Source: UBA3210 sp002363635 (GTDB lineage Bacteria > Bacillota_I > Bacilli_A > RFN20 > CAG-449). From it: DNA of 64,000 nt. Positions within the stretch are counted from its first letter, which is position 1, and each line of letters begins with the position of its first letter. Shown piece by piece: positions 7,036-15,651 of this stretch. The notes beneath the pieces were generated by a model, which was not told the origin of the DNA, made no database searches, and was given only the letters and a program-made list of their open reading frames with translations. Where the stretch lies: NCBI GenBank assembly GCA_946641515.1, contig CAMPBT010000001.1:186001-250000 (forward strand). The letters are read 5' to 3'. The position numbers and the translations under genes were made by a program.

Positions 7036-9332
7036 TGAAAAGATTTGCATTAGCAGGTAATCCTAACTCAGGTAAGACAACATTGTTCAACGCATTAACA
7101 GGTTCTAATGCTTATGTTGGCAACTGGCCAGGTGTTACTGTTGAACAAAGAAAAGGTGTCTATAAGAAAAAAGGTGTTGAAGAAGTCGAAATTGTCGACT
7201 TACCTGGTATTTATTCTTTATCTCCATATACACCAGAAGAAGTTATTTCAAGAAACTTCATTTTAGATGAAAAACCAGATTGTATCATCAATATCGTTGA
7301 TGCATCTAACCTTGAAAGAAACTTATATTTAACTACACAATTACTTGAAATGGATGTACCAGTAATCATCGCTTTAAATATGATGGATATCATTGAAAAA
7401 AGAGGTGATAAAATTGATACAGAAGCTATTGAAAGAAAATTAGGTGTTCAAGTAGTTCCTATCTCAGCGTCTAGAGATAAAGGCTTAGAAGACTTAATGC
7501 AATATGCTATTGCAACTGCTCATGGAGAAAGAAAAGGTAAAACTGTTCTTGAAAATGAATCAGGTGAAATGGTCAAAGGCGCTACTAAGATTTATGAAAA
7601 AGCAGGCGTTGAAAATCCAATGTTCCATGCAGTTAAAGCTCTTGAAAAAGATGAAATTGAATTAAAAATTCATGAAGATTTAGTAAAAGAAGTATTAAAT
7701 AAATATGAAGATCATAAAAAACCATTTGATGAATTATCCGCAGATGGTAGATATAATTTTATTACTAAAGAAGTCTCAATCTATGATTCAGCATCAAGAA
7801 GAGCTCAAAAAGCTAAACTAACAGGATCAGATAAAATTGATAAAATTTTAACTCATAGATGGCTTGGTTTACCATTGTTCTTCTTAGTATTACTTGTAGT
7901 ATTCGCATTAACTTTCTCAGAAGATTTATTCTTCTTAAATAGATGGTTTGGTGTAGAATTCGAACATGCTTCATTTGCAGGCACAATGTTTGAAGGCTTA
8001 ATTTGGACTGAAGAAGGTATTAATTCTCCAGGTGTTATCTTAGCAAATTTCGTTAATGCATTTAACGGAGTAGGTGATTTTACAGAAGATGTCGCTTGGG
8101 GCGGTATTATGGTATCAATCAATTCTTGGGTTGAACCTTTAAAAGAGGTACCAGGATGGGATTGGTTCCCTGGATTTGTAAATACAATCTTTGCAGATGG
8201 TGTATTTGCAGTTATTGGTTTCTTACCTCAAATTGCTGTATTATTCTTATTCTTCTCAATTCTTGAAGACTGTGGATATATGGCTCGTGTTGCATTTATC
8301 TTTGATAGAATCTTTAGAAAAATGGGATTATCTGGTAGAGCATTAATTCCTATGATTATGGGCTTTGGATGTTCAGTTCCTGCTATGATCAATACAAGAA
8401 CTTTAAACACAGATAATGAAAGAATTTCTACAATTAGAGTTATTCCATTCTTTACATGTGGTGCTAAAGCAGAAATGTTATCTGCTATTGCTGGTGTTCT
8501 TGCTATTAACTTTGGTTTAAATGCTGTTGCAGTTTCATACGGATTCTATGTAGGTGGTATGTTTGTTGCAGTTCTTGCAGTAATCTTAATGCACTGGACA
8601 ACACTTAGAGAAAAAGTTCCACCATTCATTATGGAACTTCCTTCTTACCATTTCCCATCACCAAAGGCTACAGCAATTCACCTTTGGGACAAGATTAAAC
8701 ATTATGTAGAAAAAGCTGCTACAATTATTGTTATTGCTGCTTTACTCATTTGGTTATTTACACACTTATCATTTACACAAGGCTGGATTAAAGAAGCAGC
8801 ATTTGAAGAAAATGCATTAGAAGCTTACCACAATTCAGTTTTAGGTCAAGTTGGTTATGTTGTTTCATACATCTTTACTCCAGTTGGCTTTGGTGCACAA
8901 ACTGCAGAAGGTTGGGCATATACAGTTGCTACATTAACAGGTTTAGTTGCTAAGGAAGTCGTTCCAGGTACAATCTCTGTTCTTGCAAGTGGTGATATTG
9001 AAGCATTCGTTCAAGCTTCAGGTATTACTCTTGGTGGATTCTTCGGATTCATTACATTCTCATTATTTACAATTCCTTGCTTTGCCGCTATTGGTGCTGC
9101 TAAGGGTGAACTAAAAAAAGGAACACTTTGGAAAACAATTTGTTTCTGGTTAGGCTCAGGCTATGTCATGGGTGCATTAGTTTACGTTACAGTTGACTAT
9201 GTATGGAGCTTAGCAATTACTTTACCTCTTATTATTGGTGTTTATGTTCTTGCTTATTTCTATAACAAGAAGAAAACAGCTCAAGAAAGAGAATTAGAAA
9301 AAGCTAAAGAAGAAATTATCGAAAGCTTATAA
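7035..9332 (+). CDS. feoB: ferrous iron transporter FeoB
   Basis: A 765-residue GTPase-permease that imports Fe(II) across the cytoplasmic membrane. The N-terminal G domain shows GNPNSGKTT (G1, residues about 8-16), DLPG (G3), NMMD (G4) and ISAS (G5), followed by a helical spacer and a membrane part with the two Gate regions, including MGFGCSVPAM and FFTCGAKAEM with their conserved cysteines. Length is normal for FeoB. A GGAGGGAG ribosome site lies inside the end of feoA. Control is probably through the operator at 6758. Confidence 0.96.
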   Translation: MKRFALAGNPNSGKTTLFNALTGSNAYVGNWPGVTVEQRKGVYKKKGVEEVEIVDLPGIYSLSPYTPEEVISRNFILDEKPDCIINIVDASNLERNLYLTTQLLEMDVPVIIALNMMDIIEKRGDKIDTEAIERKLGVQVVPISASRDKGLEDLMQYAIATAHGERKGKTVLENESGEMVKGATKIYEKAGVENPMFHAVKALEKDEIELKIHEDLVKEVLNKYEDHKKPFDELSADGRYNFITKEVSIYDSASRRAQKAKLTGSDKIDKILTHRWLGLPLFFLVLLVVFALTFSEDLFFLNRWFGVEFEHASFAGTMFEGLIWTEEGINSPGVILANFVNAFNGVGDFTEDVAWGGIMVSINSWVEPLKEVPGWDWFPGFVNTIFADGVFAVIGFLPQIAVLFLFFSILEDCGYMARVAFIFDRIFRKMGLSGRALIPMIMGFGCSVPAMINTRTLNTDNERISTIRVIPFFTCGAKAEMLSAIAGVLAINFGLNAVAVSYGFYVGGMFVAVLAVILMHWTTLREKVPPFIMELPSYHFPSPKATAIHLWDKIKHYVEKAATIIVIAALLIWLFTHLSFTQGWIKEAAFEENALEAYHNSVLGQVGYVVSYIFTPVGFGAQTAEGWAYTVATLTGLVAKEVVPGTISVLASGDIEAFVQASGITLGGFFGFITFSLFTIPCFAAIGAAKGELKKGTLWKTICFWLGSGYVMGALVYVTVDYVWSLAITLPLIIGVYVLAYFYNKKKTAQERELEKAKEEIIESL

Positions 9333-9355
9333 TTTTTATAGAAAGGAGATTAGTT

Positions 9356-9565
9356 ATGGTTATGGCAATTATTATGATAGTAATAACATTTGCGTTATTA
9401 CTAGGCGTGCTTGGATATTTTATTTACCATATAGTAACTAAAACTCCTATTGATTTAGAAGGATGTTCTCTCCACATGTCTAAGAAAACTCTCCTAAAAA
9501 AATATCATAAAATGAAACGTAGAGATGAGAAGAGAAAAGCTAAAGCATCTAAATCAGCTATATAA
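9356..9565 (+). CDS. small FeoB-associated membrane protein
   Basis: A 69-residue protein with one N-terminal membrane helix (about 3-27) and a strongly basic tail, 23 bases after feoB with AAAGGAG in front. The position and layout are those of the FeoB-associated small membrane proteins of Firmicutes. Those are usually cysteine-rich, whereas this one has a single cysteine (LEGCSLHMSKK). It probably assists FeoB; the assignment is mainly by context. Confidence 0.65.
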   Translation: MVMAIIMIVITFALLLGVLGYFIYHIVTKTPIDLEGCSLHMSKKTLLKKYHKMKRRDEKRKAKASKSAI

Positions 9566-9569
9566 AACT

Positions 9570-9596
9570 AAGGTGGTATCAAAAACCACCTTTTTT
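9570..9596 (+). terminator. terminator of the feo operon
   Basis: AAGGTGGT, 7 bases, ACCACCTT and a T run. Confidence 0.9.
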
Positions 9597-9610
9597 ATAA
9601 CAAAATCACT

Positions 9611-9638
9611 TTGTTTTACTATAGTAAAAGTGTATAAT
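9611..9638 (+). promoter_or_regulatory. M18 aminopeptidase promoter with 16-bp palindrome
   Basis: TATAAT (9633-9638) has a weak -35 (TTGTTT, 9611). The perfect palindrome TTTTACTATAGTAAAA (9614-9629) fills the spacer. This is a classic repressor position; the regulator is unknown. Confidence 0.55.
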
Positions 9639-9665
9639 ATTTTCAATATTTGAAAGGAGAAATCT

Positions 9666-11039
9666 ATGTACAATAAAAACGCATGGAAGAAATATACAGA
9701 CGAAGATAAAAAAATCGTCATGGACTTCTCAGAAGGCTACAAAGCATTCTTATCTGAAGCTAAAACAGAAAGACTTGCAGTTAGAGAAGCAGTTAAAATT
9801 TTAGAAGCAAAAGGTTTTAAAGCATTAAAAGATGTTAAAACACTTAAGGCAGGCGACAAAGTTTATGTTACAAACAAAAACAAAAACGTAGCAGCATTCA
9901 TTGTCGGTACTCGCCCAGTAGTTGATGGTTTAAGAGTTTTAGGCGCTCACATCGATTCACCACGTATTGATGTCAAACAAAATCCATTATACGAATCAAC
10001 AGAACAAGCATATTTTGATACACACTACTATGGTGGTATTAAGAAATATCAATATGTTACTATCCCACTTGCTTTACATGGTGTAATTATCAAGAAAGAT
10101 GGTACATCAGTTGAAGTTCATGTTGGTGAAAATCCATTAGATCCAGTCTTAGGTATTACAGATTTATTAATTCACTTATCTGCAAACCAAATGAGCAAAA
10201 CAGCTGCTTCTGTTATTGAAGGCGAAAAATTAGATTTATCACTTGGATCAATTCCAACTGAAAAAGATGGCAAAGATTCAGTTAAAGAAACTATCTTAGC
10301 TTTCTTCAAAGAAACATATGGTGTTGAAGAAGAAGATTTCTTATCTGCAGAACTTGAAATTGTTCCAGCAGGACCTGCTAGAGATTATGGTCTTGATAGA
10401 TCAATGGTCGCAGGATATGGCCAAGACGATAGAGTATGTGCATATACTTCATTAATGGCAGTTGTCGATTTAGATAAACAACCAGAATTCACATCATGTG
10501 CTATCTTAGTTGATAAAGAAGAAGTTGGTTCAATTGGCGCAACAGGTGCTCAATCTAATTTCTTTGAAAATGTTGTCGCTGAACTTGTTGAAAAAACAGC
10601 AGGTAAGTGCTCATTCTTAGATGCAAGAAAAGCTATGGAAAATACAAAGATGTTATCATCTGATGTTTCTGCAGGCTTTGATCCTTTATATCCAGAAGTT
10701 AACGAAGCAAAGAACTCTTCATATTTCTCACACGGTATTACATTTAACAAATACACAGGTGCTAGAGGTAAATCAGGTTGCAACGATGCTAACCCAGAAT
10801 TCTTCGCAGAAATTAGAAATGCAATGGATGAAAATAACATTAACTTCCAAACTGCTGAACTTGGTAGAGTTGACCAAGGTGGTGGAGGAACTATCGCTTA
10901 CATCTTAGGTAATTACAACATGAACGTCATTGATGCTGGTGTTCCAGTCTTCTCAATGCATTCACCAATGGAAATTACTTCAAAGGCTGACATCTACGAA
11001 GCATATAGAGCATATAAAGTCTTCTTAATGTTGAAATAA
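9666..11039 (+). CDS. M18 family aminopeptidase
   Basis: A 457-residue zinc aminopeptidase of the M18 (aspartyl aminopeptidase/ApeB) family that removes N-terminal residues from peptides in the cytoplasm. Seen are GAHIDSPRID (first zinc histidine and aspartate), KEEVGSIGATG (catalytic and zinc glutamates), SADVSAGFDP-like SSDVSAGFDP, and SMHSPME near the C-terminus (last zinc histidine). Length fits the family. The ribosome site GAAAGGAG precedes ATG. Many C-ending codons suggest high expression. It is monocistronic, with an operator-like palindrome in the promoter. Confidence 0.93.
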   Translation: MYNKNAWKKYTDEDKKIVMDFSEGYKAFLSEAKTERLAVREAVKILEAKGFKALKDVKTLKAGDKVYVTNKNKNVAAFIVGTRPVVDGLRVLGAHIDSPRIDVKQNPLYESTEQAYFDTHYYGGIKKYQYVTIPLALHGVIIKKDGTSVEVHVGENPLDPVLGITDLLIHLSANQMSKTAASVIEGEKLDLSLGSIPTEKDGKDSVKETILAFFKETYGVEEEDFLSAELEIVPAGPARDYGLDRSMVAGYGQDDRVCAYTSLMAVVDLDKQPEFTSCAILVDKEEVGSIGATGAQSNFFENVVAELVEKTAGKCSFLDARKAMENTKMLSSDVSAGFDPLYPEVNEAKNSSYFSHGITFNKYTGARGKSGCNDANPEFFAEIRNAMDENNINFQTAELGRVDQGGGGTIAYILGNYNMNVIDAGVPVFSMHSPMEITSKADIYEAYRAYKVFLMLK

Positions 11040-11049
11040 AAATTAATGT

Positions 11050-11086
11050 GCTGTTAAGAAAATATAAAATCTTAACAGCCTTTTTT
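11050..11086 (+). terminator. intrinsic terminator
   Basis: GCTGTTAAGA, 10-base loop, TCTTAACAGC and six T. Confidence 0.92.
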
Positions 11087-11095
11087 GTGATTTTA

Positions 11096-11123
11096 TTGTC
11101 AAAAAACTAATAAATGTTATAAT
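11096..11123 (+). promoter_or_regulatory. extended -10 promoter of a probable leaderless gene
   Basis: TTGTCA (11096-11101), 16 bases, TGTTATAAT with hexamer 11118-11123. The expected start, about seven bases on, is the A of the ATG at 11130. Confidence 0.7.
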
Positions 11124-11129
11124 TACAAT

Positions 11130-11441
11130 ATGAAAAAAGAAAACATTCAAATGAAACCTGTATCTTCTGATAAGAGAGCCTTAATTGAGAAAAGTGTTGT
11201 TGCAGTAATTTTTGCTGTAGTTTTATTTATTGTCTTTTTAGGATTTGCAAAAATCCTAGATTTATGGTCAGAAGGATTTAATTTCTTTTTACCTGCAATA
11301 TCCTTATTACTTGCTTTAATTGGTGTTTTATCTTTTATTAGAAAGAAGACAACATTTGCTATTATTTATTGGGTAACAGCAGTATTAATTTTTGGATTCT
11401 TTATTGGGGTTCAAATTTACCGTGTAAATTACTGGAATTAG
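11130..11441 (+). CDS. small three-helix membrane protein, probably leaderless
   Basis: A 103-residue protein with three hydrophobic segments (about 23-45, 52-68 and 76-97). No ribosome site can exist because the -10 hexamer ends six bases before ATG; the transcript should begin at the start codon. The product has no recognised family. It stands alone between the M18 gene and the FMN riboswitch. Confidence 0.65.
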   Translation: MKKENIQMKPVSSDKRALIEKSVVAVIFAVVLFIVFLGFAKILDLWSEGFNFFLPAISLLLALIGVLSFIRKKTTFAIIYWVTAVLIFGFFIGVQIYRVNYWN

Positions 11442-11509
11442 TAATTAAAAGTAATCTTATATATTGCTATTTTATTTATATCGTACTAATATAGAAATCG
11501 GACAAGGAA

Positions 11510-11626
11510 ACTTGTTCTTCAGGGTTATGTGAAATTCATTCCCGGAGGTATACCCCTCGAGCTCATAAGAGCATGAACCTGTGCAATTCAGGTGGCGACA
11601 GTAAAGGCTGGATGAAAGAAGAGCAA
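11510..11626 (+). ncRNA. FMN riboswitch (RFN element)
   Basis: The segment contains the RFN landmarks in order: TTCTTCAGGGTTATGTGAAA, TTCCCGGAGGTATACCCCTC, an AGCTCATAAGAGCATGAACC arm, AATTCAGGTGGCGACAGTAA and GGCTGGATGAAAGAAGAG closing with the 5' TTCTTC. It binds FMN and lowers expression when flavin is plentiful. It lies directly upstream of ribU, the usual arrangement in Firmicutes. Confidence 0.92.
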
Positions 11627-11657
11627 TATTTTTTATTTATTTAAGATATTTTCATCT

Positions 11658-11692
11658 TCTCCCTGAATTCATAAAGGAAGGAGTTTTTTTAT
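11658..11692 (+). terminator. riboswitch expression platform
   Basis: CTCC (about 11658-11664) can pair with GGAG at the end of GGAAGGAG (about 11678-11685), followed by seven T. This could act as a terminator or hide the ribosome site. The stem is short, so the mechanism is uncertain. Confidence 0.4.
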
Positions 11693-11697
11693 TATTT

Positions 11698-12465
11698 ATG
11701 AATTCAGCAAAAAAATTTAGAAGACCGGGAGAAATTATCTCTCGAATGGTCGTATTATCCATGTTAAGTGCAATTGGGTTTGTCCTTATGTCATTTGCCC
11801 AGTTCCCTTATCCTGGGGCACCATGGCTTAAAATTGAAGTTAGTGAACTTACTACATTAATTGGCTTTGCTTTATATGGTTTACCAGGAGGAATTATTAT
11901 TGCACTGATTAAAACTTTATTAGACATTTTAGTACATGGTTTAGTAGGACTTGGTATAGGAAACTTAACTGCAATTTTTGCTTCTTGTATCTTTATTCTT
12001 GGCTTATTCTTAACTAGCAGAATCTTTAGATGGTTTAATAAAGGATTAAAATGGAGAATTGTTAGTTACGTCTTTATTACATTATTACTTGCAATAGTAT
12101 TAACTTTATTAAATGCATTATTTATTACACCGTCATATTTAACTGTATATGGTAGCAATCCTCATTTTTCAACTTGTTTTGATGAAGGTGCTATTCAAAG
12201 TGTTGTAGGTTATATGACTAAATCAGATGCAAGTAAGGTTAATGGTTGGATTTATATTGGAACTATTTCTTCAATCTATTTACCTTTTAATTTAATGAAA
12301 GGTGTATTAGTTTGCTTAGTTTATGAAATTGTCTTTAATAGATTAATTTTCGTCTTTGCTAGACGTTCACCTTTAATGAGAAAATACTTCATTGGTGATT
12401 TAATTAAAGTCGGCGATAATGAAGATGATTTAGATTATTACGAAGACAAAGAAAATAATGATTAA
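11698..12465 (+). CDS. ribU: riboflavin ECF transporter S component
   Basis: A 255-residue membrane protein of the RibU family, the substrate-binding part of an energy-coupling-factor transporter for riboflavin. The N-terminus has several helices with the typical LSMLSAIGFVLMSFAQFPYP and WLKIEVSELTTLIGFALYG patterns, and a long acidic C-terminal tail. It works with the shared EcfAA'T module, which is not in this window. Regulation by the FMN riboswitch supports the substrate. The tail after residue 230 is longer than usual. Confidence 0.93.
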   Translation: MNSAKKFRRPGEIISRMVVLSMLSAIGFVLMSFAQFPYPGAPWLKIEVSELTTLIGFALYGLPGGIIIALIKTLLDILVHGLVGLGIGNLTAIFASCIFILGLFLTSRIFRWFNKGLKWRIVSYVFITLLLAIVLTLLNALFITPSYLTVYGSNPHFSTCFDEGAIQSVVGYMTKSDASKVNGWIYIGTISSIYLPFNLMKGVLVCLVYEIVFNRLIFVFARRSPLMRKYFIGDLIKVGDNEDDLDYYEDKENND

Positions 12466-12474
12466 TTTTAAAAG

Positions 12475-12498
12475 CCTAATCTTATGATTAGGTTTTTC
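12475..12498 (+). terminator. terminator of ribU
   Basis: CCTAATC-TTAT-GATTAGG followed by T-rich sequence. Confidence 0.85.
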
Positions 12499-12527
12499 TT
12501 TTGCGACCTTTATTAATGATTAAAAAT

Positions 12528-12536
12528 TGGTATAAT
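12528..12536 (+). promoter_or_regulatory. extended -10 of the GH3 gene
   Basis: TGGTATAAT ends at 12536. Transcription should start near 12543, a few bases before the in-frame ATG at 12546. Confidence 0.55.
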
Positions 12537-12560
12537 TGAATTAATATGGGTGGGCTTAAT

Positions 12561-14936
12561 ATGAAGAAATATGAAGATATAATTAGTAAGATGACACTTG
12601 AAGAAAAGTGCACATATTATTTAGGTAATCGTTATTGGCAATTTAAAAAGATTAACGATTATCCTTTAATTACTTTAACTGATGGACCTAATGGTATTAG
12701 ACGTATTTCTCCTATTACTGAAATTGAAGGTGATACTTTACCTGCGACTTCTTTTCCTAATGCGTGTTTAACTGCATGTTCTTTTGATAGAGATTTATTA
12801 AAGCTTGAAGGAAAGATGATTGCAAAAGAAGCTATTAGAAAGAAAGTTGACATAGTACTTGGCCCAGGTATTAATATTAAGCGTTCACCTTTATGTGGTA
12901 GAAATTTTGAATATTTTAGTGAAGATCCTTTTTTAGCATCTGAACTTGGTATTTCTTATATTAATGGGGTTCAAGAAGAAGGGGTAGGAACTTCTTTAAA
13001 ACATTTTGCCGCGAATTCTCAAGAATCATATCGACTTGTTAATGATTCTATTGTTGATGAAAGAGCATTACACGAAATTTATTTAAAAGGTTTTGAAAGA
13101 TGTGTTAAGAAAGCTTCTCCTTCAACAATTATGGTTTCATATAATAAATTAAATGGAATTCATACTTGTGAAAACGAAGAATTAATTACTAATATCTTAA
13201 GAAAGAAATGGGGATTTAAAGGATTAACTATTTCTGACTGGGGAGCTGTCTTTGATCCTGTTGAATCTTTTAAAGCAGGGTTAGATGTAGAAATGCCAGG
13301 TACTGCTATCGGTAATGATGTTCTAGTAAAAGAATATTTATCTTCTCATCCTGAAGAAGTTTATAAATTAGATGAATTCTTAAATAGATATTTAGAAATT
13401 CATGAAAAATATGCAAAAGAAAAAGTGAATACTTTTGATAAGGAAGAAAGCTTTATTACTTCTAGAAAAATTGCTTCTGAATCAATGGTATTACTTAAAA
13501 ATGAAGGCTTATTACCATTAAAAGAAGATGATAAGATTGCTTTAATTGGAGCTTTTGCGGATAAGCCTCGTTATCAAGGTGGAGGTTCTTCTAATGTCAT
13601 ACCTTCTTACAATGATACCTTCTTACAAATCATGAAAGAAAACATTATTGATTTTACTTATGCAGAAGGCTATTCATTATTAAACGAAAAAGAAGATGAT
13701 TTCTTAGAAGAAACTGCTATAAAAGCTTTAACTAATAAAGATAAAGTTGTTTTCTTTATGGGACTACCTCCTTATAAAGAATCAGAAGGCTTTGATAGAG
13801 ATGATATGTTAATTCCTCGTAATCAATTATCTTTATTAAATAAAATCTTAGAAATTAATAGAAATGTTATTGTTGTACTTCAAGTTGGTTCTCCTGTTGA
13901 ACTTCCTTTCGTTAATAATGTTAAATCTATTTTACTTTCATATTTAACTGGTGAGATGAATGGCTCATCTATTTATGATGTTTTATTTAATAAAGTAAAT
14001 CCTTCAGGACGACTTGCGGAAACTTTCCCTCTTAAACTTGAAGATAATCCTTCTTATCCATATTATTTAAAGAATGATTATTTCAGTGAATACCGTGAAT
14101 CTATTTTTGTAGGCTATAGATATTATTCATCTTTTAATCTTCCTGTTAGATATCCATTTGGACATGGTTTATCATATACAAGTTTTGAATATTCTGAACC
14201 AAGTATTAAAGAAGAAAAAGATAAAGTAATTATTTCTTTAAAAGTAAAGAATACTGGACCTTATGAAGGTAAAGAAGTAGTTCAAGTATATGTAAATAAA
14301 GATAAATCTAATGTTCTTAGACCTAAAAAAGAATTAAAAGGATTTGATAAAGTTCTTCTTCTTCCAAATGAAGAAAAAGAAGTTAAGATTGTTATTGAAA
14401 AAGAAGATTTAAAATATTATTCAGTAACAAAACATGACTTTATTTTAGAAGAAGGAGAATATAATTTCTTTATTGCAAAGAATTGTAATGATGAATCAAT
14501 GAAATTGTGTTTAAATATTGAAGGAGAAAAGGTTATTGAACCTTCTTATCCATCAATTTATTCTTCTTTTAATAGACCAGTTTCTAAAGAAGAATTTGAA
14601 TTAGTTTATGGTAAAAAGATTAATACAAGTCATAAGATTAAACCATATACTATGGATACTACAATTGGAGAATTAAGAAAATCATTCCTTGGAAGTATCG
14701 TTTTTGGAATTGCTGAAAAAGAAGTTAAAAAACGTGCATCAGAAGAAATGAGAGATATGATTGTTGGATCTTATAACATGACTCCAATTAGATCCTCATC
14801 TATGGCAGGCTTTGAACTTACTAGAGAAAATGTCGAAGGAATTCTAGATATTTTCTCATGGCACGTCTTTAGAGGATTAAAAAAATTATTAAAGAAAGAT
14901 TCAAAATCAAAGAAAGAAAAAAAAGAATGCAAATAA
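12561..14936 (+). CDS. glycoside hydrolase family 3 (beta-glucosidase-like)
   Basis: The 791-residue product belongs to GH3, which releases terminal sugars from beta-linked oligosaccharides or aryl glucosides. The N-terminal barrel has DGPNGIR, KHFAANSQE and the nucleophile motif TISDWGA (Asp). The second domain carries GGGSSNV and the C-terminal fibronectin-III-like domain follows PFGHGLSYTSFEY. There is no signal peptide, so it is cytoplasmic, and the last 120 residues form an extra helical region. ATG at 12561 (GGTGGG in front) is favoured; ATG at 12546 would be almost leaderless. It overlaps the HAD gene by 10 bases. Confidence 0.9.
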   Translation: MKKYEDIISKMTLEEKCTYYLGNRYWQFKKINDYPLITLTDGPNGIRRISPITEIEGDTLPATSFPNACLTACSFDRDLLKLEGKMIAKEAIRKKVDIVLGPGINIKRSPLCGRNFEYFSEDPFLASELGISYINGVQEEGVGTSLKHFAANSQESYRLVNDSIVDERALHEIYLKGFERCVKKASPSTIMVSYNKLNGIHTCENEELITNILRKKWGFKGLTISDWGAVFDPVESFKAGLDVEMPGTAIGNDVLVKEYLSSHPEEVYKLDEFLNRYLEIHEKYAKEKVNTFDKEESFITSRKIASESMVLLKNEGLLPLKEDDKIALIGAFADKPRYQGGGSSNVIPSYNDTFLQIMKENIIDFTYAEGYSLLNEKEDDFLEETAIKALTNKDKVVFFMGLPPYKESEGFDRDDMLIPRNQLSLLNKILEINRNVIVVLQVGSPVELPFVNNVKSILLSYLTGEMNGSSIYDVLFNKVNPSGRLAETFPLKLEDNPSYPYYLKNDYFSEYRESIFVGYRYYSSFNLPVRYPFGHGLSYTSFEYSEPSIKEEKDKVIISLKVKNTGPYEGKEVVQVYVNKDKSNVLRPKKELKGFDKVLLLPNEEKEVKIVIEKEDLKYYSVTKHDFILEEGEYNFFIAKNCNDESMKLCLNIEGEKVIEPSYPSIYSSFNRPVSKEEFELVYGKKINTSHKIKPYTMDTTIGELRKSFLGSIVFGIAEKEVKKRASEEMRDMIVGSYNMTPIRSSSMAGFELTRENVEGILDIFSWHVFRGLKKLLKKDSKSKKEKKECK

Positions 14937-15586
14937 AAAATAACCATATTAAACTTATTATTTTTGATTTAGATGGAACATTACTTGATTCTTGTTCTAT
15001 CTGGAAAAAAATCGACGTCAATTTTTTTGGAAAAAGACATATTGATTATCCTTCCACTTATGGGGCAACTATTGCCCATATGGGGCTAGACCAAACTGCT
15101 AGATACACAAAAGCTACATTTAATTTAAAAGAATCTATTGAAGAGATAAAAAAAGAATGGATGGATGAAGCTCGTCATATGTATGAAGACGAAATTTTAC
15201 TTAAAGATGGAGTTAGAGAATTCGTAGATAAATGTCATGAAGAAGGTTTACCAATGGTAGTTGCAACTGCCTGTGATGAATCTTGTTATTTACCTTGCTT
15301 AAAAAGAAATGGTATATATGATGATTTTAAGAACATTTTTGATACTCGTAATTATCCTTCTGGTAAACAAGATCCTAGAATCTATTTAGATATTGCAAAA
15401 AAATACAATTTATCTCCAAATGAGATTGTTGTTTTTGAAGATATTGTTGTTGCCTTAAATACTGCAAAAAAAGCAGGATTTAATACTGTAGCAGTATATG
15501 AAGAAACTGCTTCAAAAGTGGATGACAACATTAAACATGAATTAAGTGATTTATACATTAATTCATTTTATGAATTATTAAATTAG
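14927..15586 (+). CDS. HAD-superfamily hydrolase (phosphoglucomutase/phosphatase-like)
   Basis: A 219-residue HAD protein with DLDGTLLDS (motif I, residues about 14-22), VATACD (motif II), a lysine in SGKQDPRIY (motif III) and VFEDIVVAL (motif IV; the second acidic residue is replaced). The helical cap between motifs I and II is the type found in beta-phosphoglucomutase and sugar phosphatases. Overlap with the GH3 gene suggests it acts on a sugar phosphate derived from the same carbohydrate, but the substrate is unknown. Confidence 0.82.
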   Translation: MQIKNNHIKLIIFDLDGTLLDSCSIWKKIDVNFFGKRHIDYPSTYGATIAHMGLDQTARYTKATFNLKESIEEIKKEWMDEARHMYEDEILLKDGVREFVDKCHEEGLPMVVATACDESCYLPCLKRNGIYDDFKNIFDTRNYPSGKQDPRIYLDIAKKYNLSPNEIVVFEDIVVALNTAKKAGFNTVAVYEETASKVDDNIKHELSDLYINSFYELLN

Positions 15587-15651
15587 AAAATGTACTATTT
15601 TAATATTCTGTGTGCTAGAATTATTCTGTATGTAAAGGAGACATATTATAT

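Noticed and set aside
12546..12560. ATG at 12546 as start of the GH3 gene.
   Set aside because: It lies within about three bases of the predicted transcript start, and the next ATG has a GGTGGG site and fits the family N-terminus; the upstream start stays possible as a leaderless form.
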